DNA from: Cetobacterium sp050033475
GTDB taxonomy: Bacteria > Fusobacteriota > Fusobacteriia > Fusobacteriales > Fusobacteriaceae
Length of the DNA stretch: 64,000 nucleotides
Assembly (NCBI RefSeq): GCF_050033475.1
Contig: NZ_CP188322.1
Coordinates: 1 to 64,000, forward strand
Reading direction: 5' to 3'
The position numbers were made by a program, and so were the translations under genes. The notes beneath the pieces are model-generated. The model was not told where the DNA came from. It searched no databases and saw nothing but the letters and a program-made list of their open reading frames with translations. Within the stretch, counting starts at the first letter, position 1; every line of letters starts with the position of its first letter. Below are positions 60,310 to 64,000 of this stretch, one piece after another.

Positions 60310-61096
60310 TATCTATGTGCCAAGTAAATGTGAAATTATAAGTATAACTCCTCAATCTAAAATAGAATGGTTATTTAAAGTAAAAAGTAACATTAAACCT
60401 CAACCAGGACAATTTATACAAGTTTCTATTCCAATGGTTGGAGAGGCTCCTATTTCTGTAGCTGATTTTAATCATGAAGAAGGATGGATTGAGTTTCTAA
60501 TTAGAAAGGTTGGAAAAGTTACAGATGCTATTTTCGATCTAACTCCTGGAGATTATTTATTTTTAAGAGGTCCCTATGGAAATACTTTTCCTATGGAAAA
60601 ATTAAAAAATAAACATATTGTAATTGTAGGTGGTGGAAGTGGTACTGCACCAGTAAGACCTCTTATAAAACATTTTTTAAATGATGAAAATACAACTTTA
60701 GATTTAATTTTTGGATTTAAAGATATTGAATCAACTCTTTTTAAAGAGGAGTTAGTTGAATGGAAAAAAAGAAGACCATTAATTCTTACTGTTGATAAGG
60801 GGTGTGGAATAGATGGTGAGTGTGTAGGACTTGTAACAGAATATATTCCACATTTACAACTTGAGCCTCATATGGATAGATTAGAGGTTGTCATTGTTGG
60901 ACCTCCTATGATGATGAAATATTCTGCTTTGGAGTTTTTAAAATTAGGAATTCCAGAAGAAAAAATTTGGGTATCCTTTGAAAGAAATATGTCCTGTGCA
61001 GTTGGAAAATGTGGACATTGTAAAATTGATGAAACTTATGTTTGCCTTGAAGGACCTATATTTAACTATACAAAAGCTAAGAAGCTTTTAGATTAG
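60302..61096 (+). CDS. asrB: Anaerobic sulfite reductase subunit B
   Basis: 264 residues, a flavodoxin-reductase-like FAD/NAD(P)H protein. The FAD segment GEAPISVADF and LTPGDYLFLRGPYGNTFP, the NAD-binding IVGGGSGTAPVRPLI and a C-terminal 2Fe-2S motif CAVGKCGHCKI plus a fourth Cys (YVCLEG) are present. It takes electrons from NADH and passes them to AsrA/AsrC. The ATG at 60302 is chosen because AGGTGA lies at the right distance; this overlaps the asrA end by eight bases. Confidence 0.95.
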   Translation: MNNIYVPSKCEIISITPQSKIEWLFKVKSNIKPQPGQFIQVSIPMVGEAPISVADFNHEEGWIEFLIRKVGKVTDAIFDLTPGDYLFLRGPYGNTFPMEKLKNKHIVIVGGGSGTAPVRPLIKHFLNDENTTLDLIFGFKDIESTLFKEELVEWKKRRPLILTVDKGCGIDGECVGLVTEYIPHLQLEPHMDRLEVVIVGPPMMMKYSALEFLKLGIPEEKIWVSFERNMSCAVGKCGHCKIDETYVCLEGPIFNYTKAKKLLD

Positions 61097-61104
61097 GAGG
61101 AAAA

Positions 61105-62097
61105 ATGGCTTTAGATATATTTAGAAAATCATTCACAAAAAATGCTTATAGAATCACTAAAGAGAGAGATAAAACAGCTTTAAGAGTAAGAGTTCCTGGT
61201 GGAGAAATTACTGCAGAACTTTTACTTAAAGTTTCTGAAATTGCAAATAAATATGGAAATGGTAAAGTACATATTACCACAAGACAAGGATTTGAAATAA
61301 AAGGAATTAATATTACAGATGTTGAAAAGGTAAACTTAGAAATTCAACCTTTAATTGATGGATTAGGAATTAATCAACCCAATGGAGAAGGTAATGGATA
61401 TCCTGCCGCTGGAACTAGAAATATTACAGCTTGTATTGGAAATCAAGTTTGTCCTAAGGCTCAATATAATACCACAGAACTGGCGAGAAAAATTGAAAAA
61501 GAAGTTTTTCCTAGTGATTTTCATTTTAAAATTTCTATCACAGGATGTCCCAATGACTGTATAAAAGCTAGAATGCATGACTTTGGAATTATTGGTATGG
61601 CTCATCCTATATATGATCCAAGCCTTTGTGTATCCTGTGGTGCCTGTGTAAAAAAATGTAAGGGATTATCAACTGGAGCATTAAAAGCTGAAAATTATAC
61701 TGTTGTTAGAGAACATGAGAAATGTATCGGTTGTGGAGAATGCGTTTTAAATTGTCCTACAGCTGCTTGGACTAGAGATGAAAAAAAATACTATAGACTT
61801 TCTATCATGGGAAGAACTGGTAAAAAAAATCCTCGTCTAGGAGAAGATTGGATTCTTTGGGCAGATGAAGAAAGTGTAATAAAAATTATAAAAAATACCT
61901 ATGCCTATGTTGATAAATATATTAATAGATCTCTTCCTAAGGAACATATAGGATATATTGTTGATAGAACTGGATTTACTGAGTTTAAAAACTTTGTATT
62001 AAAAGATGTTAATTTAAATAATATGGCTATTGTGAAAAATATGGTATACTGGAATGGTATCACCTATCCAGGTGCAGAAAATGATTTAGGAAAATAG
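61105..62097 (+). CDS. asrC: Anaerobic sulfite reductase subunit C (siroheme subunit)
   Basis: 330 residues. The siroheme and 4Fe-4S ligands follow C-x5-C (Cys110, Cys116 in ACIGNQVCPKA) and C-x3-C (CPNDC, near 152). Two further ferredoxin clusters, CVSCGACVKKC and CIGCGECVLNC, follow. It reduces sulfite to sulfide with six electrons. It is the last enzyme gene, eight bases after asrB, and 11 bases before the Crp/Fnr regulator. Confidence 0.95.
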   Translation: MALDIFRKSFTKNAYRITKERDKTALRVRVPGGEITAELLLKVSEIANKYGNGKVHITTRQGFEIKGINITDVEKVNLEIQPLIDGLGINQPNGEGNGYPAAGTRNITACIGNQVCPKAQYNTTELARKIEKEVFPSDFHFKISITGCPNDCIKARMHDFGIIGMAHPIYDPSLCVSCGACVKKCKGLSTGALKAENYTVVREHEKCIGCGECVLNCPTAAWTRDEKKYYRLSIMGRTGKKNPRLGEDWILWADEESVIKIIKNTYAYVDKYINRSLPKEHIGYIVDRTGFTEFKNFVLKDVNLNNMAIVKNMVYWNGITYPGAENDLGK

Positions 62098-62108
62098 GAG
62101 GTTTTTAA

Positions 62109-62774
62109 ATGGATTTAGATCGATACGAACTTCTAAAACCATTACCTACTTCATGTTTAAATAAAATTTTAAAAGTTTCTTCTTGTTCATTCTATGAACA
62201 AGGAGAAACTATTTTTTTAGAACATGATAAAATTAATAATCTATATTTTATTCTCCAAGGTAATGTAACTATATATAAAGAAAATCATTTGGGAAAAAGA
62301 AAAGTTATATATATCCTAAGTGATGGAGCTTTCATAAATGATACTATATTTGAAGAAAATAATTCTACCATCAGTTGTGACGCTTTTACCAATGTTAAAT
62401 TATTAACCATTTCTAAGGATAATTTATTAAAAATAATTTCTGAATATCCTATTTTTTCAACAATATTAATTAAATCTTTAAGCAAAAAAGTAAAAAGATT
62501 ATATAGACAATTGAAAAATACCACTGTAATTTCTATGGAAAAAAGAATTGCAGCAAAACTTTGGAAACTATCCTCTGATTATGGAATTAACTATGGGGAA
62601 TTAACTGGATTTTCCATAAAAATATCCAACAGTTATTTAGCTGATATGTTAGGAACCAATCGTGAAACTATTTCTCGTTCCTTAAAAAAACTTAAGGAAT
62701 TAAATATTATTATATATATAAATCGAGAACTTTATGTCAAAAAATCTGAAATTAAAAATTTTTATCGTTCATAA
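62109..62774 (+). CDS. Crp/Fnr-family regulator
   Basis: 221 residues: an N-terminal cyclic-nucleotide-type beta-roll (about 15-125, FILQGNVTIYKENHLGKRKV) and a C-terminal Crp helix-turn-helix (about 150-215, ISNSYLADMLGTNRETISRSLKKLKEL). The cysteines present (16, 26 and about 90) do not match the FNR iron-sulfur pattern, so oxygen sensing is not indicated. It is the last gene of the asr unit, 11 bases after asrC, and is likely to control that operon. No obvious inverted Crp/Fnr half-site was found upstream of the FNT gene. Confidence 0.87.
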   Translation: MDLDRYELLKPLPTSCLNKILKVSSCSFYEQGETIFLEHDKINNLYFILQGNVTIYKENHLGKRKVIYILSDGAFINDTIFEENNSTISCDAFTNVKLLTISKDNLLKIISEYPIFSTILIKSLSKKVKRLYRQLKNTTVISMEKRIAAKLWKLSSDYGINYGELTGFSIKISNSYLADMLGTNRETISRSLKKLKELNIIIYINRELYVKKSEIKNFYRS

Positions 62775-62958
62775 TTTTACTCTATATTTTTATTGCTATT
62801 TTTTTCTAATTGTGTTATAAAAATCTAGAGAACTTTTTCGTAGTATATTTTAGTTACTTTTAGAACACATAATCTCATTTTTTAGGACTACATACCTCTT
62901 CCTAATAAAATGAAATTTATATAAAGTTTTACTAAACAACGAAAGGAAGAAAAAATTT

Positions 62959-64000
62959 ATGAACACAGTTGAAAACGAACACTTTAAACCTTTTGTACCT
63001 ATGGACGTAGAGATGGCTGAAGCAAATCCAGTTACTCTTATCATGGGTATAATTTTTACAATGGTATTTTCTGTTGCCAACGTTTATTTAGGATTAAAAA
63101 CAGGACTTACTATTGCAGCAGCTATTCCTGGATCAATCTTAGCAACCGGTTTACTTAAATCTTTATTTAAAAGAAATAGTATTCTTGAGGCTAACCTTGT
63201 GGCTTCCATGGGAGCTGTAGGTGAATCAATAGCGTCAGGTATAATTTATACTTTACCAGCTATTATCATTTGGGGACAACATTTAACAGCATTCTCTATT
63301 GGACTTATGACTGTTATAGGTGGTATTTTAGGAATCATGTTTGTTGTACCTTTTAGAGAATACTTAATAGTTGAAGAACACGGAAAGCTTATTTTCCCAG
63401 AATCTGTTGCCGTTGCTGAAATTCTTACAAATGCAACTAAAGGTGGAGACGGTTTAAAAGTTGTAATGAGAGGTATGTGTGCTGGTGGAATATTTAAGTT
63501 CATTGGTGGTGGACTTGGTATTTTCAATGAAGATCCTCTTTGGATGGTTAATAAACTTTCAACAGCTTTTGGTATGAGTGCTGTTGCATCATTAATTGGG
63601 GTTGGATTTATCGTAGGATTAGAAGTTGCTTTATTTATGCTATCTGGTGCTATATTAGCATGGTTCGGATTTATTCCTATTATTAAATTCATTGGTGCTC
63701 ACAGTACTACTGCTATTTTCCCTGGACCTATACCAATTTCTCAAATGACACCTATGGATATTTGGTCTTATTACTTAAGATATATTGGTGCAGGAGCTGT
63801 AGCAACTGGAGGATTTATTTCTCTTATTAGATCTATTCCAGCTATTATTAATTCTTTTAAAGAAGCTATAAAAGGATTAAAATCAGAAAAAGAAACTGGA
63901 CATGTTGAAAGACAATATATTGATACTCCTTTAACTTGGGTTATCGCTATTGCCGTTGCTGCATTTTTAATAATTTGGTTTGTTCCTATGATTTCAGGAT
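62959..64000 (+). CDS. OPT-family oligopeptide transporter, N-terminal part
   Basis: Partial: 347 codons to the window edge, and the reading frame stays open. The ATG at 62959 follows AAGGAAG. MDVEMAEANPVTLIMGIIFT, VANVYLGLKTGLTIAAAIPG and MGAVGESIASGIIYTLPAI (quoted in parts) mark the OPT superfamily, whose bacterial members are proton-coupled peptide or metal-chelate importers. Several membrane spans are seen. It is separate from the asr operon by 184 bases; no promoter or terminator is clear in that gap. Confidence 0.9.
   Translation, partial: MNTVENEHFKPFVPMDVEMAEANPVTLIMGIIFTMVFSVANVYLGLKTGLTIAAAIPGSILATGLLKSLFKRNSILEANLVASMGAVGESIASGIIYTLPAIIIWGQHLTAFSIGLMTVIGGILGIMFVVPFREYLIVEEHGKLIFPESVAVAEILTNATKGGDGLKVVMRGMCAGGIFKFIGGGLGIFNEDPLWMVNKLSTAFGMSAVASLIGVGFIVGLEVALFMLSGAILAWFGFIPIIKFIGAHSTTAIFPGPIPISQMTPMDIWSYYLRYIGAGAVATGGFISLIRSIPAIINSFKEAIKGLKSEKETGHVERQYIDTPLTWVIAIAVAAFLIIWFVPMISG

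Noticed and set aside
1..64000. rRNA, tRNA, CRISPR arrays, insertion sequences and prophage.
   Set aside because: No cloverleaf-like GC-rich gene, regular spacer repeats, transposase or phage structural gene was seen; the lone tyrosine recombinase is not enough to call an integrated element.

Overview
The window is about 27-30% G+C by eye, densely coded on both strands, with strong AGGAGG-type ribosome binding sites, near-consensus sigma-70 promoters and many short hairpin terminators. The gene set suggests an anaerobic, amino-acid-fermenting member of the Fusobacteriota (Fusobacterium or Cetobacterium type). It includes ornithine decarboxylase/antiporter, a GadC-type antiporter, type III glutamine synthetase, YfcC-family carriers, anaerobic sulfite reductase AsrABC and pdxST under a MocR regulator. 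The phylum is an inference; no rRNA gene is present to confirm it.

Region 1 (1-16.6 kb), metabolism and transport. A malic enzyme cut by the window edge is followed by an AEC-type carrier. Next come speC/F-potE (acid-consuming ornithine/putrescine cycle), a YeiH-type transporter, a thioredoxin-like protein with a PucR regulator, and a divergent creatininase/CodA-like deaminase pair. Class B acid phosphatase, a MATE exporter, nanE, a YoaK-type membrane protein, a complete second malic enzyme and an S66 peptidase complete the region.

Region 2 (16.6-28.5 kb), amidohydrolase and sialic acid. An M20 amidohydrolase with a YfcC carrier lies opposite an RpiR regulator across a perfect 12+12 bp palindrome. 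Then come the sialic acid genes: an SSS transporter and nanA leftward, and divergently a ROK kinase, an FAD flavoprotein and a LacZ-type beta-galactosidase rightward. With nanE at 12.8 kb this gives uptake, cleavage, phosphorylation and epimerisation of N-acetylneuraminate.

Region 3 (28.5-44.2 kb), mostly leftward. Cyclopropane fatty acid synthase, ndk, a nitroreductase and a three-gene amino acid ABC transporter come first. The transporter is preceded by a classical attenuator: consensus promoter, a 16-codon leader peptide with five consecutive His codons, mutually exclusive hairpins and an intrinsic terminator. This is the most striking signal in the window and assigns the transporter to histidine. 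A second YfcC carrier, a lipoprotein, pdxR/pdxST with an internal operator, glnN, a small IclR operon and an aminotransferase follow.

Region 4 (44.2-64 kb). pyrG lies behind a leader terminator. After it come a Usp-like protein, gadC without gadB, a FimB/FimE-sized tyrosine recombinase, a YkgJ-type protein, an rRNA methyltransferase, clpB under CIRCE, and a McrBC-like type IV restriction system. The asr operon follows (FNT channel, asrA, asrB, asrC, Crp/Fnr regulator), and an OPT transporter is cut by the right edge. I saw no rRNA, tRNA, CRISPR array, insertion sequence or prophage.
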